Shown here: positions 50,201 through 63,200 of the stretch, piece by piece
Numbering within the stretch: position 1 is the stretch's first letter
Layout of the letters: each line of letters opens with the position of its first letter
Origin: Limnoperna fortunei
Lineage: Eukaryota > Mollusca > Bivalvia > Mytilida > Modiolidae
Assembly (NCBI GenBank): GCA_944474755.1
Contig: OX104115.1
Span: forward strand, 52,704,648-52,768,647
Direction: 5' to 3'
DNA: 64,000 nucleotides
The notes under the pieces: model-generated
What the model was told of the DNA's origin: nothing
Databases searched by the model: none
What the model saw: the letters and a program-made list of their open reading frames with translations, nothing else
Made by a program: the position numbers and the translations under genes

Positions 50201-52394
50201 AGGTTTGCCAAAAAGTGTCTGGACGTATCATTTCGATACTTGGTAACATCAATCGGTCATATCCGGAGATGACATGGCTCATGCTTTTAGACCGATCTAT
50301 TTTTAGTAACAGAGTTATCTGCCCGAACACGAAAACCCTTGTTAGCAGATAAACTCAGAAACCGTAACCGATTCTTAAAATCTGAAGAGTACAAAATGTT
50401 GCTGGACCTATGGCGATGATTTGTCATGCAAATTTTTTTTTTCCAATCGACTTCCTGTTTACGCGTTTTTGACCTGAAAAATGTCGCAACGCGTCAAAAT
50501 TTTTTTCTCAAAAACCGTAAGTCCTAAAGACTTGGGACCACCACCATTGATCCTAAGTGACATATGTTACATTTAAAAATGTCAAGGTCAAAGGTCAAAA
50601 GTCAAGGTCAAAGGTCACCAAAGTTCTTGTTAGCACTATATCTCACAAACCATACAAGATAGAAGCAGACAATAAATGGGGAAAATACTCCTCTTATTAA
50701 GACCTTCATTTGGTACATTTGACCGGAAGCTGTGCGATAAACCGTTTTCGAGTTACTGCCCTTGACGCATTTCGGTTAATCGGTTTTTTGGTTAAAACTT
50801 GAAAACGGTTAGAGATAATATAGTAAACATATAGGTTAAACATGATCAGTAGGAAAAGAGCTTCAATTTGAGCCAAAGGTCAAAGGTCATAGGTCAAGGT
50901 CATACCATAGCAACAAGGTGACCGTTATAAAAAGTCCTTAGCAACCATATATTTTTAGAATCAGAATGATGTACTTTACTGAAATATGTCATTTCATGAC
51001 TGGAAGTGGTCTTTTGTCCATAGCAACGGAATGAAAGTCCTTAACAACCCATATATTTTTTGGCTCGGGACCACTTTCTTTACTCAAATAACTCATTTTT
51101 ATGACTGGAAGTGACATTTTGTGCTATAGCAAGACACAAAATCCCATAGCATCAACTAACTTTTCTTACTTCAGAGGAACAGTGGGAAAGACCTTCTCAT
51201 TTGTTCTCAGAACAAATGAACTTTTAATTATTATTACTATTATTATTTTTCTTCTTCCGCGGAGGTTTGCCAAAAAGTGTCTGGACGTATCATTTCGATA
51301 CTTGGTAACATCAATCGGTCATATCCGGAGATGACATGGCTCATGCTTTTAGACCGATCTATTTTTAGTAACAGAGTTATCTGCCCGAACACGAAAACCC
51401 TTGTTAGCAGATAAACTCAGAAACCGTAACCGATTCTTAAAATCTGAAGAGTACAAAATGTTGCTGGTCCTATGGCGATGATTTGTCATGCAAATTTTTT
51501 TTTCCAATTGACTTCCTGTTTACGCGTTTTTGACCTGAAAAATGTCGCAACGCGTCAAAATTTTTTTCTCAAAAACCGTAAGTCCTAGAGACTTGGGACT
51601 ACCACCATTGATCCTAAGTGACATATGTTACATTTAAAAATGTCAAGGTCAAGGTCAAAAGTCAAGGTCAAAGGTCACCAAAGTTCTTGTTAGCACTATA
51701 TCTCACAAACCATACAAGATAGAAGCAGACAATAAATGGGGAAAATACTCCTCTTATTAAGACCTTCATTTGGAACATTTGACTGGAAGCTGTGCGATGA
51801 ACCGTTTTCGAGTTACTGCCCTTGACGCATTTCGGTTAATCGTTTTTTTGGTTAAAACTTGAAAACGGTTAGAGATAATATAGTAAACATATAGGTTAAA
51901 CATGATCAGTAGGAAAAGAGCTTCAATTTGAGCCAAAGATCAAAGGTCATAGGTCAAGGTCATACCATAGCAACAAGGTGACCGTTATAAAAAGTCCTTA
52001 GCAACCATATATTTTTAGAATCAGAATGATGTACTTTACTGAAATATGTCATTTCATGACCGGAAGTGGTCTTTTGTCCATAGCAACGGAATGAAAGTCT
52101 TTAACAACCCATATATTTTTTGGCTCGGGACCACTTTCTTTACTCAAATAACTCATTTTTATGACTGGAAGTGACATTTTGTGCTATAGCAAGACACAAA
52201 ATCCCATAGCATCAACTAACTTTTCTTACTTCAGAGGAACAGTGGGAAAGACCTTCTCATTTGTTCTCAGAACAAATGAACTTTTAATTATTAAGGTCTT
52301 TCCCCCTTTCCAAGGGAAAGACCTTCTTGTCTTTCTTATGATTATTAAGGTCTTTCCCCCTTTCCAAGGGAAAGACCTTCTTGTCTTTCTTATG

Positions 52395-52430
<36 letters not shown>

Positions 52431-55400
52431 TTTCTTTTTCTCCCCATTTTTCCAAATGGGTTTGCCAGAAGGGGTTTCAACATATCATTATGATACTTGG
52501 TACGTTTAATCGCTCATACCAGGAGATGACCTGGCTCACCCTGTGAGACTGTTCTATTTTTAGTAACAGAGTTATCTGCCCTAACACCGAAAACCTTGTT
52601 AGCAGATAAACTCAGAAACCGTAACCGATTCTTAAAATCTGAAGTGTACAAAATGTCGCTGGTTCTATGGCGATGATTTGTCATGCAAAAAAACATTCTT
52701 TGATCAACTTCCTGTTTACGCGATTTTGACGGGAAGTTTGTCGAAAACGTCAAAGTTGTCGGATTTACAAAAAACTTGGTTTCTAAGTAGATATGAGGGT
52801 CCTAATTACATGTATCGGATAAAAAAAAATTTTCGGTCCACCATTTTCAAAATGGCCGCCATTGAAATTTTGTTTTCAATATAACTCAAAAACCATAAAA
52901 AATTGAAGCAGAGAATATATCATAAAAATGTTCCTCTCATTGAGATCTACATTTGATATACAGGTTCGAAAACTGTGCGACAAACCGTTTTAGAGGTTAT
53001 GGCCCTTGACAGGTTTCGGCTAAATTTTGTTTTCGAAATAACTCAAAAACCATAAAAAATTTAAGCAGAGAATATATCAGAAAAATGTTCCTCTCATTGA
53101 GATCTACATCTGATATAAAGGTTCGAAAACTGTGCGACAACCCGTTTTCGAGGTTATGGCCCCTGACACGTTTCGGCTAAATTTTGTTTTCAAAATAACT
53201 CAAAAACCATAAAAAATTGAAGCAGACAATAAAAGGGAAAAATACTCCTCTTATCGAGACGTCCATTTGGTACATTCGGCCCGAAGCTGTGCGATGAACC
53301 GTTTTCGAGTTACAGCCCTTGACGCGTTTCGGTTAATTGGTTTTTTGGTTAAAACTTGAAAACGGTTAGAGATAATATAGTAAACATATAGGTTTAACAT
53401 GATCAGTAGGAAAAGAGCTTCATTTTGAGCCAAAGATCATAGGTCATAGGTCAAGGTCATACCATAGCAACAAGGTAACTGTTAGAAAAAATCCTTAGCA
53501 GCCATATATTTTTAGAAGCAGAATGATGTACTTTACTTAAATATGTCATTTCATGACCGGAAGTGGCTTTTTGTCCCTAGCAACGGAATGAAAGTCCTTA
53601 ACAACCATATATTTTTTGGTTCGGGACCACTTCCTTTACTCAAAAAACTTATTTTTTATGACTGGAAGCGACATTTTGTGCTATAGCAAAACACAAAATA
53701 CCATACCATCACCTAAATTTTCTGACTGCAGAGGAACAGTGGGAAAGACCTTCTCATTTGTTCTCAGAACAAATGACGGTTTAATTATTATTATTATTAT
53801 TATTATTATTATTTTTCTTTTTCTCCCCATTTTTCCAAATGGGTTTGCCAGAAGGGGTTTCAACATATCATTATGATACTTGGTACGTTTAATCGCTCAT
53901 ACCAGGAGATGACCTGGCTCACCCTGTGAGACTGTTCTATTTTTAGTAACAGAGTTATCTGCCCTAACACCGAAAACCTTGTTAGCAGATAAACTCAGAA
54001 ACCGTAACCGATTCTTAAAATCTGAAGTGTACAAAATGTCGCTGGTTCTATGGCGATGATTTGTCATGCAAAAAAACATTCTTCGATCAACTTCCTGTTT
54101 ACGCGATTTTGACGCGAAGTTTGTCGAAAACGTCAAAGTTGTCGGATTTACGCAAAACTTGGTTTCCAAGTAGATACGAGGGTCCTAATTACATGTATCG
54201 GATAAAAAAAATTTTTCGGTCCACCATTTTCAAAATGGCCGCCATTGAAATTTTGTTTTCAATATAACTCAAAAACCATAAAAAATTGAAGCAGAGAATA
54301 TATCAGAAAAATGTTCCTCTTATTGAGATCTACATTTGATATACAGGTTCGAAAACTGTGCGACAAACCGTTTTAGAGGTTATGGCCCTTGACAGGTTTC
54401 GGCTAAATTTTGTTTTCGAAATAACTCAAAAACCATAAAAAATTGAAGCAGACAATAAAAGGGAAAAATACTCCTCGTATCGAGACGTCCATTTGGTACA
54501 TTCGGCCCGAAGCTGTGCGACGAACCGTTTTCGAGTTACAGCCCTTGACGCGTTTCGGTTAATCGGTTTTTTGGTTAAAACTTGAAAACGGTTAGAGATA
54601 ATATAGTAAACATATAGGTTTAACATGATCAGTAGGAAAAGAGCTTCAATTTGAGCCAAAGGTCATAGGTCATAGGTCAATGTCATACCATAGCAACAAG
54701 GTAACTGTTATAAAAAATCCTTAGCAACCATATATTTTTAGAAGCAGAATGATGTACTTTACTTAAATATGTCATTTCATGACCGGAAGTGGCTTTTTGT
54801 CCCTAGCAACGGAATGAAAGTCCTTAACAACCATATATGTTTTGGTTCGGGACCTCTTCCTTTACTCAAATAACTCATTTTTTATGACTGGAAGCGACAT
54901 TTTGTGCTATAGCAAAACACAAAATACCATAGCATCACCTAAATTTTCTGACTACAGAGGAACAGTGGGAAAGACCTTCTCATTTGTTCTCAGAACAAAT
55001 GACGGTTTAATTATTATTATTATTATTAAGGTCTTTCCCCCTTTCCAAGGGAAAGACCTTCTTGTCTTTCTTATGATTATTATTATTATTATTATTATTA
55101 TTATTTTTCTTCTTCCGCGGAGGTTTGCCAAAAAGTGTCTGGACGTATCATTTCGATACTTGGTAACATCAATTGGTCATATCCGGAGATGACATGGCTC
55201 ATGCTTTTAGACCGATCTATTTTTAGTAACAGAGTTATCTGCCCCAACACGAAAACCCTTGTTAGCAGATAAACTCAGAAACCGTAACCGATTCTTAAAA
55301 TCTGAAGTGTACAAAATGTCGCTGGTCCTATGGCGATGATTTGTCATGCAAATTTTTTTTTTCCAATCGACTTCCTGTTTACGCGTTTTTGACCTGAAAA

Positions 55401-57208
55401 ATGTTGCAACGCGTCAAAATTTTTTTCTCAAAAACCGTAAGTCCTAGAGACTTGGGACCACCACCATTGATCCTAAGTGACATATGTTACATTTAAAAAT
55501 GTCAAGGTCAAAGGTCAAAAGTCAAGGTCAAAGGTCACCATAGGTCTTGTTAGCACTATATCTCCCAAACCATAAAAGATAGAAGCAGACAATAAATGGG
55601 AAAAATACTCCACTTATTGAGACCTTCATTTGGTACATTTGACCGAAAGCTGTGCGATGGACCATTTTTGAGTTACTGCCCTTGACGCGTTTCGGTTAAT
55701 CGGTTTTTTGGTTAAAACTTGAAAACGGTTAGAGATAATATAGTAAACATATAGGTAAAACATGATCAGTAGGAAAAGAGCTTCAATTTGAGCCAAAGAT
55801 CAAAGGTCATAGGTCAAGGTCATACCATAGCAACAAGGTGACCATTATAAAAAGTCCTTAGCAACCATATATTTTTAGAATCAGAATGATGTACCTTACT
55901 GAAATATGTCATTTCATGACCGGAAGTGGTCTTTTGTCCATAGCAACGGAATGAAAGTCCTCAACAACCCATATATTTTTTGGCTCGGGACCACTTTCTT
56001 TACTCAAATAACTCATTTTTATGACTGGAAGTGACATTTTGTGCTATAGCAAGACACCAAATCCCATAGCATCAACTAACTTTTCTTACTTCAGAGGAAC
56101 AGTGGGAAAGACCTTCTCATTTGTTCTCAGAACAAATGAACTTTTAATTATTATTATTATTATTATTTTTCTTCTTCCGCGGAGGTTTGCCAAAAAGTGT
56201 CTGGACGTATCATTTCGATACTTGGTAACATCAATCGGTCATATCCGGAGATGACATGGCTCATGCTTTTAGACCGATCTATTTTTAGTAACAGAGTTAT
56301 CTGCCCGAACACGAAAACCCTTGTTAGCAGATAAACTCAGAAACCGTAACCGATTCTTAAAATCTGAAGAGTACAAAATGTTGCTGGACCTATGGCGATG
56401 ATTTGTCATGCAAATTTTTTTTTTCCAATTGACTTCCTGTTTACGCGTTTTTGACCTGAAAAATGTCGCAACGCGTCAAAATTTTTTTCTCAAAAACCGT
56501 AAGTCCTAGAGACTTGGGACCACCACCATTGATCCTAAGTGACATATGTTACATTTAAAAATGTCAAGGTCAAAGGTCAAAAGTCAAGGTCAAAGGTCAC
56601 CAAAGTTCTTGTTAGCACTATATCTCACAAACCATACAAGATAGAAGCAGACAATAAATGGGGAAAATACTCCTCTTATTAAGACCTTCATTTGGAACAT
56701 TTGACTGGAAGCTGTGCGATGAACCGTTTTCGAGTTACTGCCCTTGACGCATTTCGGTTAATCGTTTTTTTGGTTAAAACTTGAAAACGGTTAGAGATAA
56801 TATAGTAAACATATAGGTTAAACATGATCAGTAGGAAAAGAGCTTCAATTTGAGCCAAAGATCAAAGGTCATAGGTCAAGGTCATACCATAGCAACAAGG
56901 TGACCGTTATAAAAAGTCCTTAGCAACCATATATTTTTAGAATCAGAATGATGTACTTTACTGAAATATGTCATTTCATGACCGGAAGTGGTCTTTTGTC
57001 CATAGCAACGGAATGAAAGTCCTTAACAACCCATATATTTGTTGGCTCGGGACCACTTTCTTTACTCAAATAACTCATTTTTATGACTGGAAGTGACATT
57101 TTGTGCTATAGCAAGACACAAAATCCCATAGCATCAACTAACTTTTCTTACTTCAGAGGAACAGTGGGAAAGACCTTCTCATTTGTTCTCAGAACAAATG
57201 AACTTTTA

Positions 57209-57265
<57 letters not shown>

Positions 57266-60200
57266 TTTCTTCTTCCGCGGAGGTTTGCCAAAAAGTGTCT
57301 GGACGTATCATTTCGATACTTGGTAACATCAATCGGTCATATCCGGAGATGACATGGCTCATGCTTTTAGACCGATCTATTTTTAGTAACAGAGTTATCT
57401 GCCCGAACACGAAAACCCTTGTTAGCAGATAAACTCAGAAACCGTAACCGATTCTTAAAATCTGAAGAGTACAAAATGTTGCTGGACCTATGGCGATGAT
57501 TTGTCATGCAAATTTTTTTTTCCAATTGACTTCCTGTTTACGCGTTTTTGACCTGAAAAATGTCGCAACGCGTCAAAAAATTTTTCTCAAAAACCGTAAG
57601 TCCTAGAGACTTGGGACCACCACCATTGATCCTAAGTGACATATGTTACATTTAAAAATGTCAAGGTCAAATGTCAAAAGTCAAGGTCAAAGGTCACCAA
57701 AGTTCTTGTTAGCACTATATCTCACAAACCATACAAGATAGAAGCAGACAATAAATGGGGAAAATACTCCTCTTATTAAGACCTTCATTTGGTACATTTG
57801 ACCGGAAGCTGTGCGATGAACCGTTTTCGAGTTACTGCCCTTGACGCATTTCGGTTAATCGGTTTTTTGGTTAAAACTTGAAAACGGTTAGAGATAATAT
57901 AGTAAACATATAGGTTAAACATGATCAGTAGGAAAAGAGCTTCAATTTGAGCCAAAGGTCAAAGGTCATAGGTCAAGGTCATACCATAGCAACAAGGTGA
58001 CCGTTATAAAAAGTCCTTAGCAACCATATATTTTTAGAATCAGAATGATGTACTTTACTGAAATATGTCATTTCATGACCGGAAGTGGTCTTTTGTCCAT
58101 AGCAACGGAATGAAAGTCCTTAACAACCCATATATTTTTTGGCTCGGGACCACTTTCTTTACTCAAAAAACTCATTTTAATGACTGGAGTGACATTTTGT
58201 GCTATAGCAAGACACAAAATCCCATAGCATCAACTAACTTTTCTTACTTCAGAGGAACAGTGGGAAAGACCTTCTCATTTGTTCTCAGAACAAATGGCAT
58301 TTTAATTAATTCTATTTTGCGTCTGCATTTGGTTGCTGAACAAAAGAAAACTACTGAATTTGCTAAAGAATACGAAAGGTTCAAGAAAGTTCTCGAAGAA
58401 ACTATTGACAAAAATCAGAACAAAAGAATTAAGTTTTATTACAGGTACACTGTAAAAGATAATGCAATTATTGTTATTAACCCTGATTAATTAAGGATTT
58501 TACCACTACAGTGGATAGACCTACCTATATTTCTTCTTATTATTAAGTACTCTACTTTTAATTCGTCTGTTTCTTATCTTTTTCCGCCAAGTTTTCTTTT
58601 TCCATTATAAATTTTGTCTCGCGACATGTCGTAAACATAATTTGGGCCATGGATGAACATTGTATTACACATTTCCTATAGCTGTGAACCCTGCATCGTC
58701 GGAAACCCCCAGCTTGCAAGCAGAAATACTTTGAAACTATAAAGGATGTCGTAGAGAATGTTCAGTTATGGAACGCGACATTTTGTTACATATTGCACAT
58801 AGGATTTTGACGACTTCATATAGGAATAATTTACCATTTTATAGTACCATTGTAACTCATAAAACAAAAGTGAGAGAGACTTGGCTTTTTCACTGTTGGC
58901 CATCTGTGATCTTGACCTTGAAATTGGAAAATGTCACAAGGTCAAAGTCAATGTCACATTCTAATTTGCTTTGATATTTTGTTGTGTGCACATCTTCTCC
59001 TTAACCAAAAAGGAGAGAAAACTGAAGTCTTGATCAAAATGTAGACTTTGTTATGGTCTGAAATTGTCATATTTTTATTTACCCTTTGTAAGAGTTTTCT
59101 CCCTGGATCAATGACAGTTAGATTAAATAGCTATATCTCAGTACCTATAACATATATTGCCATAGGATCTTCACTGCTGCGTCTTGACCTTGGTCAAAGT
59201 CACAAGGTTAATGTTAAAGTTTCAGAGCAGAAACATAGGAATTCGTGTACCATTCGATTCGATATATGTGTTTTAGTTTGCAACAATATATTACATTGAA
59301 ATGCAGCCCCGTGCGGGATCCGGGTGGCTAAAAGAATAGACCGCAGTCGCGCTAGCTTGTCGTAAAAGGCGACTAAATAGCGCCCAGTACCCTGACCGGC
59401 GTGTCAGGTCGGTTTGCCTAAAGACCGACTGGGATGTGTGCCCCAGGTGGTTGAATGGGGTACCCCTGGCAAGCTGGGGTTGTCAGGCCATAATACGGAA
59501 AACCTGACCGCAAACCATATTAGTGCACCGTGTTGGGAAAAATGCCACGTTCCTCGCACGTTAAAGAACGCTGCTGTAGTATTCGTTATGAGTAGGGATT
59601 TCGATCCCGCTACAGGAGGCTAAATTGCCCGACCCTATCCATCCTCCCATTTGCCAGTGGCAATCTAAAATCCGTTACCCCTATTTTTCCTTGAGTCCCA
59701 TCCCATTTTCATTCATCATCATTTCATGTTCATTTTATCATCCATTTCATGTTCATCGCCTGAATATAGCTGAAATATTGCTGCTCGGGCGTTAAACACC
59801 ATTAATCAATCAATCAATCATTGAAATGCAAAATTTTTTTTGTAAAATCAAATTTTCATGCAATAATAAATATTCTTGGTGTTCTATTTACAATTGAATA
59901 ATGGAGGCAGATTATTTTAATCCCGGTACTTCGTCGTTCGCTGATAGCGCTATCGATAAGCGTAGCTTTGAAGAATCGAAAACCAGAATAAAAGGCTATT
60001 TTTGTGTTTACAATTTCGGATTCAAAAATCAGCAGAAAAAGCTATTTTGTGTATTCAATTCCGGAGTATATGGTGCAATTATTTATTTAATTGAGCCACA
60101 TGAATATTAATTTTAATTCAAGTATATTTATTATTAAACATATGACAAAAGATTACATGTGCTCACATTTAGAATTCGGTAATTTAAACAAGACCTCACT

Positions 60201-63200
60201 GCAGGATAATGAGCTTCACATAGGACCTAATGTGGCAAAGTTCAAATGCCTTCTTTTAGAAATTGCAATGCTGATTCTGAGCGATTTTTAATTATGTAGT
60301 CCTTATACAAAGAGTGTGTTTTATTGTGCCCGAAATGGTTGCTACGTAAGCCGTTACATTACATAAAAACCTATTGTGATTATTTATGCTTTTCCTGTAT
60401 TCTAAAATTTTGCAAGCCATTATAAATCTAAAGTCTGCGTGCATTTTGTTAATATCTGATTTTTTTGTCTCTTATAGTTGCCGTGTTGTCAAGATAATCT
60501 GTGTATTTTGCATTGAAACCAATGCAACAGACAAAAATATTAAAGGTTTAAGACGTTTTATTTAATTCAGTCTTTAAGACACGCATAAAAACAATAATAA
60601 ATGACACTGTTGAGTCTTAAAATTAAAAAAAAAACATTGATTTAAGGCTTCTTTGACATATTACAACATTATATATTACATTGTATAACTGCACAGATAA
60701 CCTCTGTAACATAGATATAAACATGCTTTAAAATGCATGCGTCAGACAAACACGTGTAGAATGCAAACAAAATTGGCGACGAATTGATCACTTGAATCAA
60801 AAGTTTTCTTGTATACATTTCGTTGCTATTGATAGGTGTGGACTTAACGACGTATCAGCTGCAAAAAAAAAGAAAATACTAATCCATTAAAATCGCGTTA
60901 TTTCAGACGCTGCAACCATTCAGATCAACGCATTCCATATGTATTACATAAAAAAATCAAATATTTTATTCGAAAAGTGTTGAAACCCGTTAATTTTTGT
61001 TTTCGCAAAACCATACGTCCTGGAGACTACCTATGGAACATATATCAAGGCAATAGTTCTTAGGTTTTGTACTCCATAAAAGATAGTCGCAAAAAATAAT
61101 TGGAAAAACATTTTTCCCATCTGTCATTTAGTATTTTGGGTCCGAAACTTTGTGATAGACTGTTCCGAGTTATGGTCCTTAGCGTAAATCTTTTTTAGTC
61201 TTATAACTTGAAAACTGTTAGAGATAATATGGTTAACATATAGGTTAAATGTAAATACCAAGTCAAGACCTTCAATTGTAAATTGTCCATGACGTGTCTC
61301 GGTTAATACGTTTCGACTGATAACTTGAAAACTGTTAGAGATAATGTAGTAAACATAGATTTGACAGCAAGTAAGGGATATTCATATTTTCGAACTGTTC
61401 GATGAGCAGTTTTCGAGGTATGGCTGTTTCGGTTTATCGGTTTTTGGCTTATGACTTATAAACAGAGATAATATAGTAAAAGTAAAGATTTAACAAAATT
61501 AAAAGTCAAGACCTCAATTCAAGACCCAAAGTCATATTATTGTGGGCGGCCTTTTTCAAAATTAAAGCCAAGGTATCAAGATATAATTACTTATTTGCAT
61601 TGAAGCGGGTATGTACACGAGCCTTCAAATTTTTCTACGACGAAGAAGAAGAAATGGGATAAACACTATTTTCAGATTTTAAGTACATAATACAATGAAC
61701 ATTTTGTACCATAAAAATCTAACTCTAGGCAAAAATTTATAAAGTTTGTAATTATGTGCTGATTGAAGTCAATGTGCATTTTGTTACATATTTAACACGT
61801 AAAAGGTAACCGTTTGTGCTTATTATTTATTTTTGTATCCTGAAAAATTAAAACAAAATTATTCAATAATAACCAATTTATATTCAATTTCTGCAAAAAT
61901 TGTACCTTCAATACTATGCATGTTAATTAAATGTATGTGTCATGGAGCCTGAATGGGCTCATTTCGAAACATCATATATAGTTATATAATAATAAGATAA
62001 TCAATCAAATATAGGAAAGGATGTGTGACAAAACAGTTTTCATAAAATTGTGACTTATAGTTTCGTCTAGTTTCATTGTTTACATTTTTCAATTAACGAA
62101 CTGCGATGGTCGGTAAAATTCGATCGCAAGTAAATTATTACTTTCTCCTTAATAATGTTTATAATTATGACCATATCACAATTTTCTAAATGTTCTTGTA
62201 GAAAAGAGCTTAATTTCTTTTTCGTGCATAAGCCTCCTATAGTAAGGATCAGTTGCGTGGATTTAATGATTTATATGCATGTATACAAATTTTTCTGTCT
62301 GTAAGTGATATTAAGCTCATTAATGCACTTGCTTATTAGCGGGAAAGAGCTTGCAGTTTTATTATTTCAATATGGATACTGCATGGTATGTTACTTTAAA
62401 ATCATTGAAGTTTGGAAGAACAAACCAATGATCAGTCATCAATTAAACCAATATTCCGGTCTTATGGTTATCTGGTTTTCTTTTAATCACATCTCTGTTA
62501 TTTACCATGAAATAGTTTTGAAATAATATATGCTTGTAAAATTAGACATTCCTTTAACAGAGTAATGAGTAACAAAACAAAAAATATTTTATAGTGTAAA
62601 TAAAGGACGTAATAGGCATGTTTGAGTTACGTAAGATGAAATTAATTTATAGCAAATTGCTTCTCCGAGCTTGATCCCATCGGATAGACCTTTCCAGCAT
62701 TAGAACTAAAAGGCTCATAACATACAATCAGCAATACTTATTTGTTACCTTATAAACATGATAACTATTGACATTTTTAACTACAACAATGCTATCATAT
62801 ATTTCCTTTAATGCTATACACACCAATGGTTGATTTAAAATAAAATATGTTTTAAAGAGTTTTTGTGTTCTTTTTTCTAGTTTCTTGGAAAAGTTCATCC
62901 TCAATGCAGAAATAGCAGCACTTGTTCGGTTGAAACTGTTCAAAAGGTCTAAAGAAAAACAAAAAGAAATGGTCATTAGAAATAGGGAAAAAATCACCTC
63001 CTTGACAAAGGAATGTAGCGAGGTAATTAAGAAGTACATTATCTATTTTTTTATATTTTAGGGGAAACATTTTTCGTAACAGTTTTCTCAGCAACTACTA
63101 ATCACATTCTCTTGAAATTTGGTATGCAGCATCAGCATGGCCTCCCATAACGTGGGATTCGATTTCAGGTCTTTCGCTCACCTACTTCCTGTTTAACGAA

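Larger units (their letters stand above)
36256..58296 (+). repeat. Compound nested array: 16 family-1 elements, one family-2 element, 13 free 5' hairpins
   Basis: All units are on the plus strand. Order (H = hairpin, U = body plus 3' end): HHHHHH U1 U2 U3 HH U4 H U5 [family 2] U6 U7 U8 H U9 U10 U11 HH U12 U13 H U14 U15 U16. Every junction is an (ATT)n tract. Type-A units are about 1033-1039 bases; type-B units are 1034 plus multiples of about 157. The two types share the 3' half but differ over the first ~500 bases. No unit has a credible protein-coding frame: the recurring ORFs (MTGSDILCYSK..., METKFCVNPTTL..., MAQIEALFLL...) are the same frames repeated on both strands. The array fills 22 kb of copy 2 intron 4. 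Confidence 0.9.

Noticed and set aside
38585..57352. Recurring ORFs in the array (MTGSDILCYSK..., METKFCVNPTTL..., MSCKKTFFDQLP..., MAQIEALFLL...)
   Set aside because: The same frames recur only because the DNA unit is repeated. They occur on both strands over the same bases, have no recognisable domain, and often run into the ATT tract or hairpin.
58270..58290. Use of the 3' hairpin's TTTGTTCTCAG as acceptor for exon 5 of GTPase copy 2
   Set aside because: It looks like a good acceptor, but splicing there shifts the frame relative to exon 4 and meets a TAA within a few codons.
36256..58296. CRISPR-like array (regular repeats with palindromes)
   Set aside because: Spacers are not unique (they are ATT tracts or 1-kb repeat bodies), and the setting is a eukaryotic intron.
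36256..58296. Assembly artefact as the whole explanation of the array
   Set aside because: Units differ by many substitutions, module numbers and subtypes, and the solitary copy outside the array has the same structure. Exact unit number could still be wrong.
58065..58490. 141-codon ORF joining array sequence to GTPase exon 5
   Set aside because: A read-through frame created by loss of the acceptor and proximity of the array. The true exon part is 58332-58444.
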